From Halorussus amylolyticus (lineage in GTDB: Archaea; Halobacteriota; Halobacteria; Halobacteriales; Haladaptataceae), in the NCBI RefSeq assembly GCF_004143485.2, contig NZ_ML974131.1, positions 179,867 to 243,866 of the forward strand: 64,000 bases of DNA. Direction: 5' to 3'. Numbering within the stretch: position 1 is the stretch's first letter; every line of letters starts with the position of its first letter. Below are positions 7,983 through 15,213 of this stretch, in pieces. Position numbers and translations under genes: made by a program. The notes under the pieces were generated by a model. That model was given only the letters and a program-made list of their open reading frames with translations, searched no databases and had not been told where the DNA came from.

Positions 7983-8590
7983 CGACGCGCGCCGGGGTCG
8001 TCCTCGCGGGCGGTCGCTCGACCCGATTCGGCGGGCGCGACAAGGCGGTCGCCGACCTCGCTGGCGTCCCGATGATTCGCCGGGTCGCCGACCGACTCGC
8101 GCCCGTCGTGGACTCGCTCGTGGTCAACTGCCGGACCGACCAGCGCGAGGCCGTCGCCGACGCGATGGCGGGGTACGACCGCCCCGTCTCGTTCGCCATC
8201 GACCCCGACCCCGACGAGGGACCGATGGCGGGAATCCGAACCGGACTCCGGGCGACCACCGCGGCGTATGCCGCGGTGGTCGCCTGCGACATGCCGTTCG
8301 TGGACCCCGCGCTCGTCGCGCACCTGTTCGAGCGCGCGGACGGTCGGGACGCCGCGGTGCCCCGCCCCGACGAGTGGTTCGAGACGACGCACGCCGTCTA
8401 TCGGGCGGACGCGATGGCCGACGCCTGCGAGGCCGCGCTCGACCGGGGCGACCGGAAGATAATCGCGCCGCTGTTCGAACTGGACTACGTCGCGGTCGGT
8501 CCGGACGAACTAGCCGATTTCGACGCCCGAAGCTTCGAGAACGTCAACACCCGCGAGGAACTGGCCGCGGCGGCCGACCGGCTCGAATAG
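7979..8590 (+). CDS. mobA: molybdenum cofactor guanylyltransferase MobA
   Basis: MobA attaches GMP to molybdopterin to form the guanine dinucleotide cofactor used by DMSO-reductase-family enzymes such as nitrate reductases. The nucleotidyltransferase signature VVLAGGRSTRFGGRDKAV is at residues 6-23, DEGPMAGIRTGL follows, and the metal-binding CDMPFVDP is near residue 103. At 203 residues it has normal length. The GTG start overlaps the UspA stop. A perfect 15-bp inverted repeat (8251-8284) lies in the coding sequence just before the CDMPF motif. Confidence 0.93.
   Translation: MTTRAGVVLAGGRSTRFGGRDKAVADLAGVPMIRRVADRLAPVVDSLVVNCRTDQREAVADAMAGYDRPVSFAIDPDPDEGPMAGIRTGLRATTAAYAAVVACDMPFVDPALVAHLFERADGRDAAVPRPDEWFETTHAVYRADAMADACEAALDRGDRKIIAPLFELDYVAVGPDELADFDARSFENVNTREELAAAADRLE
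8251..8284. repeat. perfect 15-bp inverted repeat inside mobA, loop GTAT
   Basis: GGCGACCACCGCGGC (8251-8265) pairs exactly with GCCGCGGTGGTCGCC (8270-8284). It encodes residues 91-102 (RATTAAYAAVVA). Confidence 0.95.
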
Positions 8591-8609
8591 CTCACAGAGT
8601 AGACCGCTG

Positions 8610-9335
8610 TCACTCCACGACCCCGACCACGGGGTCGTCGCCGACCATCCGCGTCAGGACGACTCGGGGAACGTCGGCGCGCGCGAGGACTTCCCCGGCG
8701 ATTTCGCGAGCCACCGTTTCGAGCGCCGAATCGTCCACCATGTTGACGACCGGAATCGCAGTCGCACCCTCGGGAACGCCCTTCAGTCCGGCCTCGTCGC
8801 TGGCGAGGACGTGCGCCGCGTCTTCGGCCCGGATTCGGTCGCCCGCCTCGCGACCCGTGACCGCGGCCACGCGCTCGGGCCGATGGACGTGCTCGGCCGA
8901 GAGCGGCTTGCCGACCACCTTCGCGCTCGCGATTGGAATCACGGTGTCGGCGACGGCCGGAATCTGGGGTTCGCGGTCGTCGGGCGCTTTCAGCCACCGG
9001 GTTCGCGCGCCGTCGGCTTTCACGAGGACCGGCCCGTCGTGGGCCGCCGCGATGTCCGCGACGATTTCGGGGTCGTACCCCCGGTAGCGGTCCTCGCGCT
9101 CGCGTTCGGGCACGAGACCGAGGGGCCAATTTTCGGCGTCGGTGAGCATTGAGCGCAGGTCGTCGCCGACCCGGACCTCGGCGACCTCCGGGTCGAAAAT
9201 CGGGATGCGGACCGTTGCGGTCACGACCGCCCGGTCGAGTCGGGCGGCGAGCGCGTAGAGCGTCGATTTCTTGCCGCCCGCGCCGACGACCGCGAGGACG
9301 CCCGAGTCGGCGTCGAGCGCCTCGGGGAGAGTCAC
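8610..9335 (-). CDS. yqeC: YqeC-like accessory protein (selenium-dependent hydroxylase/molybdenum hydroxylase maturation family)
   Basis: The 241-residue protein has a P-loop-like VVGAGGKKSTLYAL at residues 15-28, VLVKADGARTRWLKAPDDREP and VVNMVDD, the pattern of YqeC proteins that travel with molybdenum hydroxylase maturation. A GTG at 9333-9335 is taken as start because the conserved part begins directly after it. It is adjacent to mobA (convergent), consistent with molybdoenzyme biology, but the precise reaction is not known. Confidence 0.82.
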   Translation of the reverse strand: MTLPEALDADSGVLAVVGAGGKKSTLYALAARLDRAVVTATVRIPIFDPEVAEVRVGDDLRSMLTDAENWPLGLVPEREREDRYRGYDPEIVADIAAAHDGPVLVKADGARTRWLKAPDDREPQIPAVADTVIPIASAKVVGKPLSAEHVHRPERVAAVTGREAGDRIRAEDAAHVLASDEAGLKGVPEGATAIPVVNMVDDSALETVAREIAGEVLARADVPRVVLTRMVGDDPVVGVVE

Positions 9336-9799
9336 GCCGCCTCCCGGTCGTCGCACTCGGTTGTCTCCCGGTCGTAGAGCTTCGCCATCTCGTTCACGAA
9401 CGCCAGTTTCAGCCCCATCGTGACCGCGGTGGCGAGCGCGGTCGCGCGAGGCTTCCGGCGGACGGCCGCCCGAAGTGCGAGGAAGAACACGGGGACGTTC
9501 ACGACGTTCAGGAGGTTCGCCCGGCCCGCGTCGGCCCCGCCGAGCCAGAGCCGTTCGCCCCGGACGCCCTTGGTCATCCAGCCCTCGTCTCCGGGTGGGG
9601 CGGGGTCGCGCTCGGGGAACAGAATCGGATTCACGAGGACGAAGCCGACCACCGCCGCGAACAGCCGCCACTTCCGGACGTAGATGGCGTACAGCAGGAG
9701 CGGACCCGTCAGCACGCGCGACCATCCGCTCGCGGGGTTCGCGTGGCGGTTCCAGAAGAACTCCGAATCGGCGAATCGTCGCTTGAGCCTCGAAATCAT
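9332..9799 (-). CDS. membrane protein, DUF6653-like, 155 aa
   Basis: The sequence FFWNRHANPASGWSRVLTGPLLLYAIY, two or three hydrophobic helices (about residues 36-75 and 108-128) and WMTKGVRGERLW match my memory of DUF6653 proteins. Its last codons overlap the GTG start of the YqeC-like gene, so the two are cotranscribed. Function unknown. Confidence 0.75.
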   Translation of the reverse strand: MISRLKRRFADSEFFWNRHANPASGWSRVLTGPLLLYAIYVRKWRLFAAVVGFVLVNPILFPERDPAPPGDEGWMTKGVRGERLWLGGADAGRANLLNVVNVPVFFLALRAAVRRKPRATALATAVTMGLKLAFVNEMAKLYDRETTECDDREAA

Positions 9800-9875
9800 G
9801 CGTCCAGATACGCGGGAGGGGCACAAAGCGTTCACGAGTGCTGAGTCGAGAGATTTGATTCACCCGAAACGCTCG

Positions 9876-9910
9876 GTTCGGCGGGCGCTCGACGCGAGCG
9901 CCCGCCGAAC
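9876..9910. repeat. perfect 16-bp inverted repeat between divergent genes, loop ACG
   Basis: GTTCGGCGGGCGCTCG (9876-9891) pairs exactly with CGAGCGCCCGCCGAAC (9895-9910). It lies upstream of both the DUF6653-like gene and the surface protein gene at 9951, so it could be an operator, a transcript hairpin or a mobile palindrome. Confidence 0.93.
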
Positions 9911-9950
9911 AACTAAACATTCAAAAGCGATACCGCCGATAGGGAACTCA

Positions 9951-11399
9951 ATGCGAACGTCGTCCAGACGGTGGGCCGCCGCCGTCACGGCGCTGTTGTG
10001 TTGTCTCTCGATGGTCGGTCCCTCCGCGGCCGTCGGCGGTGGAGCGGCCGCCGGAGCGACTGGAGTCGCTCCGGCGGGCCAGAGCGCGCCCGACAATCCC
10101 TGCGTCGGGACCGTCGAAGAGGCCGCCGAGGGAACCACGGTCATCAGCGTGCAGGGGATGCGCTTCGGCGAGGGCGGCGGCAAGCGCGCGGCGAAGTTGG
10201 TCGGTGTCGGGCCGACCGGCGAAATCGAGTGGGTCCACCAGAGCGCCGAGGCCCACGACGTGGTCTGGGGCTACGACGTGGACCCGATGGCGAACGGCAA
10301 CGTCTTCGTGACCGCGACGGTGCGGGGCCACGAGACCATCGTCTACGAGTTCGACCCCGAGACCCAAGAGACCGTCTGGACCGAGCGATTCGACCTCGCC
10401 GACACCCACGACGCTGACCTCATCAACGGCGGCGAGGAGATTCTGCTCGCCAACATGCGGAACTACGACGCCGAATCCGGCGAGAACGAGGACCGAATCT
10501 TCGTCTACAACCGCACCACCGAGGAAATCGAGTGGGAGTGGCACTTCGACGACCACTACGACCGCGCGGAGATGAGCGCGAACTACACCGACGACTGGAG
10601 CCACGTCAACGACGTGGACAAGGTCGCCGACGGCGAGTACATCGTCTCGCCCCGGAACTTCGACCAGGTCATCGTCGTGAATCGCTCGACCGACGAAATC
10701 GACATGAAACTCGGCGAGGACGGCGACCACGACACGCTCGACAAACAGCACAACCCCGACTACCTCGAAAGCGAGAACGGGACGCCCACCGTCATTGTGG
10801 CCGACAGCGAGAACGACCGCCTCGTGGAGTACACCCGCGAAGGCGAGCGAGACTGGAACCGAACGTGGACGCTCGAAGGTGACTTCCACTGGCCGCGCGA
10901 CGCCGACCGCCTCGCGGACGGCGACACCCTCGTCACCGACTCCGGTCACAGTCGCGTGGTCGAGGTGAACCCCGAGGGCGAAGTCGTCTGGGAGTTCCAC
11001 GCGCCGTGGCTCGTCTACGACGCCGCGCGCCTGAGCCAGACGAACGAGAGCGGCGGCCCGACCGCCGCCGACCTGAACGCGACCGGCACCCACGAAATCG
11101 AAGGTGGTTCGGGCCTCCACGAGAACAATACCGACCTCGAACCCTGCGACCGACGACTCGAAAACGTGACCGGGTGGGCCGCCGGACAGGGACCGACCGA
11201 GACGGACGGCGACGATTCGACGTCCGAGGGCGCGCTGGCCGACGACTCCGCGGAAAGCGATGGAAATCACGCCGGGGACGGTTCCGGCGACGCCGAGGGG
11301 GGCGCGTCGAGCGAGACTCCCGGATTCGGTCCGGCCGCGGCGCTCGCGGGTCTCCTGCTCGCGCTCGGGGCCGTCGCCAGACGGAGTGACCGACGGTGA
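9951..11399 (+). CDS. PQQ-repeat/arylsulfotransferase-type secreted protein with PGF-CTERM anchor
   Basis: A 482-residue exported protein. A Sec-type signal peptide spans about residues 7-28. The body is a beta-propeller-like series (GEIEWVHQS, QETVWTERFD, EEIEWEWHF, DHYDRAEMSANYTDDWSHVNDVD, GEVVWEFHAP) typical of haloarchaeal arylsulfotransferase-domain proteins, many of which probably have no sulfotransferase activity. A long acidic Ser/Asp/Gly linker leads to PGFGPAAALAGLLLALGA-basic end, the PGF-CTERM signal processed by archaeosortase A. A perfect 14-bp palindrome follows the signal peptide codons (10048-10077). Confidence 0.85.
   Translation: MRTSSRRWAAAVTALLCCLSMVGPSAAVGGGAAAGATGVAPAGQSAPDNPCVGTVEEAAEGTTVISVQGMRFGEGGGKRAAKLVGVGPTGEIEWVHQSAEAHDVVWGYDVDPMANGNVFVTATVRGHETIVYEFDPETQETVWTERFDLADTHDADLINGGEEILLANMRNYDAESGENEDRIFVYNRTTEEIEWEWHFDDHYDRAEMSANYTDDWSHVNDVDKVADGEYIVSPRNFDQVIVVNRSTDEIDMKLGEDGDHDTLDKQHNPDYLESENGTPTVIVADSENDRLVEYTREGERDWNRTWTLEGDFHWPRDADRLADGDTLVTDSGHSRVVEVNPEGEVVWEFHAPWLVYDAARLSQTNESGGPTAADLNATGTHEIEGGSGLHENNTDLEPCDRRLENVTGWAAGQGPTETDGDDSTSEGALADDSAESDGNHAGDGSGDAEGGASSETPGFGPAAALAGLLLALGAVARRSDRR
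10048..10077. repeat. perfect 14-bp inverted repeat inside surface-protein gene, loop GG
   Basis: CCGCCGGAGCGACT (10048-10061) pairs exactly with AGTCGCTCCGGCGG (10064-10077). It encodes residues 33-42, just after the signal peptide. Confidence 0.93.
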
Positions 11400-11737
11400 A
11401 CTTCGGCGGCCTGCGTCTCGGCATCGGTCTCGGCACCGGTCTCACGTTCGGTTCGACAGTCGCGCTCGGCACGCCCACGCTCGGGGCGGTGGTGGCGCTC
11501 GCGGTCGTCGCGGCGAGCGTGCTCAAGTTCGCTCCGATGAACCGGGTCCGGGCCGCCGGAATCGGCACGGCGACCGTCGCCGTTGCGGGTGCGGCCGTCC
11601 CGGTGGTGGCGTTCGAGTCCGAGTGGACCGCCGACCTCGCGAGCGGGACGGCCTACGCGCTCGCGGTGTTCGGCGCGCTCGTCGTGCTCTGGGTCGGAAT
11701 CGAGGCGCTCGACGCCGCGACGGCTCAGAGCCGATAG
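11396..11737 (+). CDS. small integral membrane protein, 113 aa
   Basis: GTG start overlaps the stop of the preceding secreted protein (GTGA), so the two are coupled. About four hydrophobic helices with short loops (residues 8-22, 29-43, 55-72, 85-104). Its last 13 bases overlap the end of the convergent MBL gene. No family is recognised. Confidence 0.8.
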   Translation: MNFGGLRLGIGLGTGLTFGSTVALGTPTLGAVVALAVVAASVLKFAPMNRVRAAGIGTATVAVAGAAVPVVAFESEWTADLASGTAYALAVFGALVVLWVGIEALDAATAQSR

Positions 11738-12549
11738 CGCTCGCCGTCGATTGCGAGCGGTTCCTCGAACGCTTCCTCGACCGGGTAGTAGTGCGCGAGG
11801 TGGACGAGTCGCGTCTGTGCGGCGTCGAGTTCGTCGGCGAGCGCGAGCGCCCCCTCGCGGGTCATGTGCTTCGTGCCGAACGTCCGCGGAACCCCGTCCG
11901 GACCGGGGTGGTCGCCGCCCACGGGGTGGTGTTCACAGAGGCTCGCCGGGACGATGGCGTCGGCCAAGAGGAGGTCGGCGTCGGCGAGCGCCTCGCGCGA
12001 GGCGTCGGCGATGTCGTAGCTCGTGTCGCCGGTCAGCGAGAGTTTCGCGCCCGTCTCGGAATCCTCGACGACGACGCCGTAGCAGACCAGCGGCGGGTGT
12101 TCGACGGGAACGAGCGTGACGTCGAAGCCACAGGCCTCGAACGTCTCGTGGGGCGCGTGGTCGTGAACCGTGACCCGGTCGAGGTAGTCGTACTTCGAGC
12201 GAATCGTGTCGGCCACGCTCTCGCCGGTCAGCGGGTCGGTCTCTCCCGCGGCGTGGACCGGCAGGTCCTCGAACAGTCGGTAGGCGTTGCCGAGACCGTC
12301 GAGGTGGTCGAAGTGAATGTGGGTGATGATGGCTTCGTCGGGCAGGCACACGTCGCGGTGGAGGAACTGGTGACGGAAGTCGGGGCTGGCGTCGATGAGG
12401 AGCGACTCGTCGGTGCGCTCGTTGCGGACGTGGACCGAGAATCGGGAGCGTTCGACGCCGCGCTCTTTGGCGGCTTCGCAGGTGTCGCAGTCGCACCCCG
12501 GCGTCGGGGTCCCGGTCGTGTCGCCGGTTCCGAGTAGCGTGACCTCCAT
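11725..12549 (-). CDS. MBL-fold metallo-hydrolase (PhnP-like)
   Basis: A 274-residue metallo-beta-lactamase-fold phosphodiesterase-like protein. It starts MEVTLLGTGDTTGTPTPGCDCDTC, the N-terminal glycine turn and cysteine cluster of PhnP-type proteins, followed by the metal ligands in THIHFDHLDG and later SLTGDTSYD and VHLAHYYP. The cysteines in the N-terminal loop probably bind a structural zinc. Natural substrate not known. Convergent with, and slightly overlapping, the membrane protein gene. Confidence 0.87.
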   Translation of the reverse strand: MEVTLLGTGDTTGTPTPGCDCDTCEAAKERGVERSRFSVHVRNERTDESLLIDASPDFRHQFLHRDVCLPDEAIITHIHFDHLDGLGNAYRLFEDLPVHAAGETDPLTGESVADTIRSKYDYLDRVTVHDHAPHETFEACGFDVTLVPVEHPPLVCYGVVVEDSETGAKLSLTGDTSYDIADASREALADADLLLADAIVPASLCEHHPVGGDHPGPDGVPRTFGTKHMTREGALALADELDAAQTRLVHLAHYYPVEEAFEEPLAIDGERYRL

Positions 12550-12680
12550 CTGGTTCGGGGTATGCGTGTGGGGTACAAAGCTTTCGGGGAGTTCGAGGGG
12601 CTTGCGTGGAGTCGTCCACGCTCTTTCGACGGTAGTGATGCAGTCTCTGAGATGATTCGTTTTCCGGACACAACGGAGAC

Positions 12681-12925
12681 GCTAGCTACCGCCGATACCT
12701 AGAAGACCGCCCCGCACCGGCCACACCCTCCCCAACCGATTCGCTCCACTCCCTCCGGTCGTTCCGCTCATCCACCGGAAGACAAACCGCGTCTTCCGAG
12801 CCATCGGTCGCACCGTCGGACCACGGTCCGACGAGCCTGCACTCGCTTCGCTCGCGCAGACTCCGCTCCCGATGACCTCGCGCGACTTGGCGCAGGCCAA
12901 ACAGCGGCCTGCGCCAGCGCGCGCC
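12681..12925 (+). repeat. GCTAGCTA structured repeat, copy B (long form, three hairpins)
   Basis: It shares with copies A and C the GCTAGCTA start, a CCTA-GA--ACCGC segment and the CCACACCCTCCCCAACCGA block. Three perfect hairpins follow: CGGAAGAC-aaaccgc-GTCTTCCG (12776-12798), CGTCGGACC-ac-GGTCCGACG (12814-12833) and GGCGCAGGCC-aaacagc-GGCCTGCGCC (12889-12915), then AGCGCGCGCC. Copy C has the first hairpin with a different but compensated stem, and copy A has the last one with a different compensated stem. Confidence 0.9.
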
Positions 12926-13058
12926 GGGTTCCAAAGTCCGCCTCGAACGGAATTCGCAACGAAAAGTACCTCCTTCAGTGGTCGTGGCTGTGCCCGCCAG
13001 TACCCCGGATTCATGACTGGCCACTTCTGTGTCGGCCACGCGCGGAGAGTCCCACAGT

Positions 13059-13066
13059 TTTATATC
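13059..13066 (+). promoter_or_regulatory. TATA box candidate for antitoxin-like gene
   Basis: TTTATATC is centred about 27 bases before the ATG at 13089, the spacing of a leaderless archaeal transcript. Confidence 0.6.
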
Positions 13067-13088
13067 TACAAGTATCGTACGATTCTAC

Positions 13089-13238
13089 ATGTCTGCGGAT
13101 AAGGAAGCTACAGCAGACTCCGCTTCCGACGACGATGAGATCTCCCGCCGAGACGAACTCTACGAGGCAGTCGTAGAGTTCGAAGAGGGAGATACACCAA
13201 CTGAGGATGACGTTCGTTCGGCGTTCCTTTCGCAGTAA
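13089..13238 (+). CDS. small antitoxin-like protein, 49 aa
   Basis: An acidic protein (MSADKEATADSASDDDEISRRDELYEAVVEFEEGD) preceding a toxin-like frame by 59 bases. Size, charge and position suggest an antitoxin that neutralises the downstream product; no DNA-binding motif is obvious. ATG chosen from the TATA spacing. The toxin reading frame also has its own TTTAA box (13265-13269), so the two may be separately transcribed. Confidence 0.6.
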   Translation: MSADKEATADSASDDDEISRRDELYEAVVEFEEGDTPTEDDVRSAFLSQ

Positions 13239-13297
13239 TTTCTCGGTCAGGCTGTAGGGACATCTTTAAGCACACAATCTGACAGTTTCTAACTACT

Positions 13298-13743
13298 GTG
13301 CGCGAGTTTCCGTTGGACGGCGATACTGTCGTTGTCGAGTTCACCAGCAATGCGCTCGAAGATGTTTCGTCCGACATTCCGCGCGAAAAACGAGAGAAGA
13401 TTCTCGACAAACTCGTCGAGGTCGCAAAAAGTCCGAAGCCTGAACGGTATCTCGACTACTTCGATGGGTGTCGGAAGCTCGGAAAATATACATTGACGGT
13501 GAAATACGCACTATCTGTTGTATCGTGACTCGTCTGCCCGGTTACAACGTTCTACCGGTGTTCGCAATCACTGAACACGATTATCGGCAGTTAGGGAAAC
13601 ACGACCGGCGAGCAGTCGAGGCGGTCGAGCGGCTATCTGACCTTCAAACAAAAGCCGAAGTAGAACAGTATCTCGAAAACCGACCAAACACCTTCGATGT
13701 TACCGACCTACAACATCTCCGTGACGACCTACTCGAAAAGTGA
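13298..13743 (+). pseudogene. toxin-like gene split by a -1 frameshift at an A-run
   Basis: Frame 1 (GTG 13298) reads REFPLDGDTVVVEFT, then PREKREKILDKLVEVA and YLDYFDGCRKLGK, and soon stops at 13528. The -1 frame continues from the four adenines at 13483-13486 as IYIDGEIRTICCIVTRLPGYN, then VFAITEHDYRQLGKHDRRAVE, to 13743. Joined after GGA-AAA, the product is about 148 residues with continuous RelE-like alternation of helix and strands. One extra A in the run restores the frame. It is either a decayed toxin, a sequencing or assembly error, or a frameshift-expressed gene; the family assignment is uncertain. Confidence 0.65.
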
Positions 13744-13755
13744 CCGACGACAAAC

Positions 13756-15138
13756 TCAGTGGTCGTGAGAGTGCCCGCCGTCCGCACTCGCATCCCCACT
13801 GCCAGAGATGTCGCCGCCCGCGACGAGCGCGTCGTGGTCGCCCTCTATCATGTCCATGTCCTTCAGGTGGTCGCGCTCCTCGAAGTCCTTGATGGCGTCC
13901 ACGAAGTCCTCCTGAGTAAGTTCGGTTCGCTCCTCGGTCAACGCGTCGAGGACCGCCTCCCGGAGGACCATCCGGAGGTCGCTCCCGGTCAGGCCTTCCG
14001 TCTCCTTGGCGAGCGCCATCGGGTCGAACTCCGAAATCTTCATCGGACGGGTGATGAGTTTGAGGATGTCAGAGCGCATCCCCTCGTCGGGCTTCGGGAA
14101 GTTGACGATTTCGTCGAAGCGCCGCCACGCCGCGGCGTCGAGTTGGTCGGGGTGGTTCGTAGCACCGATGAGGAGCACGTCGTCCTGAATCAGGCTGATG
14201 TTGTCGATGGACTTGAGCAGGGTGTTGACCGCGCGCTTGATGGCGGCGTGTTCGTCGCTCGCGCGGGTCTTGGCCACGAAGTCGAACTCGTCCATGAACA
14301 GGATGCAGGGCGAGAGTCGCTTCGCCACCTCGAACACCTTCTCGACGTTCTTCGCGGTCTCGCCGAGATACTGGCTCGTAATCATCGAGAGCTTGACCTC
14401 CACGAACGGGAGGTCGAGGTCGTACGCGAGCGCCCGCGCGGTCGAGGTCTTCCCGGTCCCCGGCGGCCCGACGAACAGGAGCTTCCCGATTTCCCGGAGA
14501 CCGATGTGCGCGAGGTACTCGCGGTGCTCGATGGCCTTCACGATTTTCTGAATCTCGGCCTCCTGGTCGGCGGTCAGCACGAGGTCGTCGAGGGTAGTCT
14601 CTATCTCCTCGGGTGCGCGGATGTCCACGAGGTCGAGCATCTCCTCTTCTTCCTCGTCGGCGAAGTACTCCGAGAGGAGTCCGTCTATCCACGCCCGGTC
14701 GGCCTGGACCGGACGGTTGGCGTCGCGGGCCGCCTCGTGGTCCGCGCCGTCCACCTCGCCCTCGAAGGCGTAGGCCAGCACGGGGTTGTGAAGCACGCGT
14801 TCCTCGGCCCGGCCGAGGAACCACTCCTCGGCCATGTCGGGCTGGGTCAGTTCGAGCGACCCCGAGAACTCGTCGCGGTCGGTGAACATCAACTCCGAGA
14901 TGGCGCTCCACGGATTCTCGACGCCGGTCGCTCGGCGGGTCGTTTCGATGGTCGGTCGAATCGGGCGCTCGATGCCGACCGGCGAGTCGTCGCCGGGTCG
15001 GTCGCCGTCGGTCGAACCATCGGGCCAGAACACCTGTCTGTAGCGTGGGGGAAGGTCGTTTTCGTCCAACGCTCGGTTGTCGTTGTACAGTCTCGCGGTG
15101 AGCAGGAACTCGACGACTTCCAGAGCCGCATCGCTCAT
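13756..15138 (-). CDS. AAA+ ATPase, haloarchaeal CDC48-like single-domain protein
   Basis: A 460-residue protein. The N-terminal 190 residues are unique to the group and include an acidic run (FADEEEEEMLDLVDI). The AAA module follows: Walker A GPPGTGKTS, pore-region KLSMITSQYLGETAKN, Walker B CILFMDEFDFVA, sensor-1 LLIGATNHPDQLD, arginine finger in AAWRRFDE, and a sensor-2 region LTGSDLRMVLRE. The C-terminus is Gly/Asp/His-rich and ends GGHSHDH, possibly metal-binding. Start taken at MSDAALEVVEF. Substrate or partner unknown. Confidence 0.9.
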   Translation of the reverse strand: MSDAALEVVEFLLTARLYNDNRALDENDLPPRYRQVFWPDGSTDGDRPGDDSPVGIERPIRPTIETTRRATGVENPWSAISELMFTDRDEFSGSLELTQPDMAEEWFLGRAEERVLHNPVLAYAFEGEVDGADHEAARDANRPVQADRAWIDGLLSEYFADEEEEEMLDLVDIRAPEEIETTLDDLVLTADQEAEIQKIVKAIEHREYLAHIGLREIGKLLFVGPPGTGKTSTARALAYDLDLPFVEVKLSMITSQYLGETAKNVEKVFEVAKRLSPCILFMDEFDFVAKTRASDEHAAIKRAVNTLLKSIDNISLIQDDVLLIGATNHPDQLDAAAWRRFDEIVNFPKPDEGMRSDILKLITRPMKISEFDPMALAKETEGLTGSDLRMVLREAVLDALTEERTELTQEDFVDAIKDFEERDHLKDMDMIEGDHDALVAGGDISGSGDASADGGHSHDH

Positions 15139-15213
15139 TCCCGGGAGTTTTGTCGCCAAAGGTGCTTAAGCGCGTCGAAGCCCGTGGTGACAGACCGAAG
15201 AGATGACCGAACC

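Larger units (their letters stand above)
12550..13088. other. 539-base intergenic region dominated by structured repeat copy B
   Basis: No gene is supported. The first 130 bases should contain the promoter of the MBL gene. The structured repeat copy B spans 12681-12925, and a TATA-like GTTTTATATC at 13057-13066 precedes the antitoxin-like gene. Confidence 0.7.
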
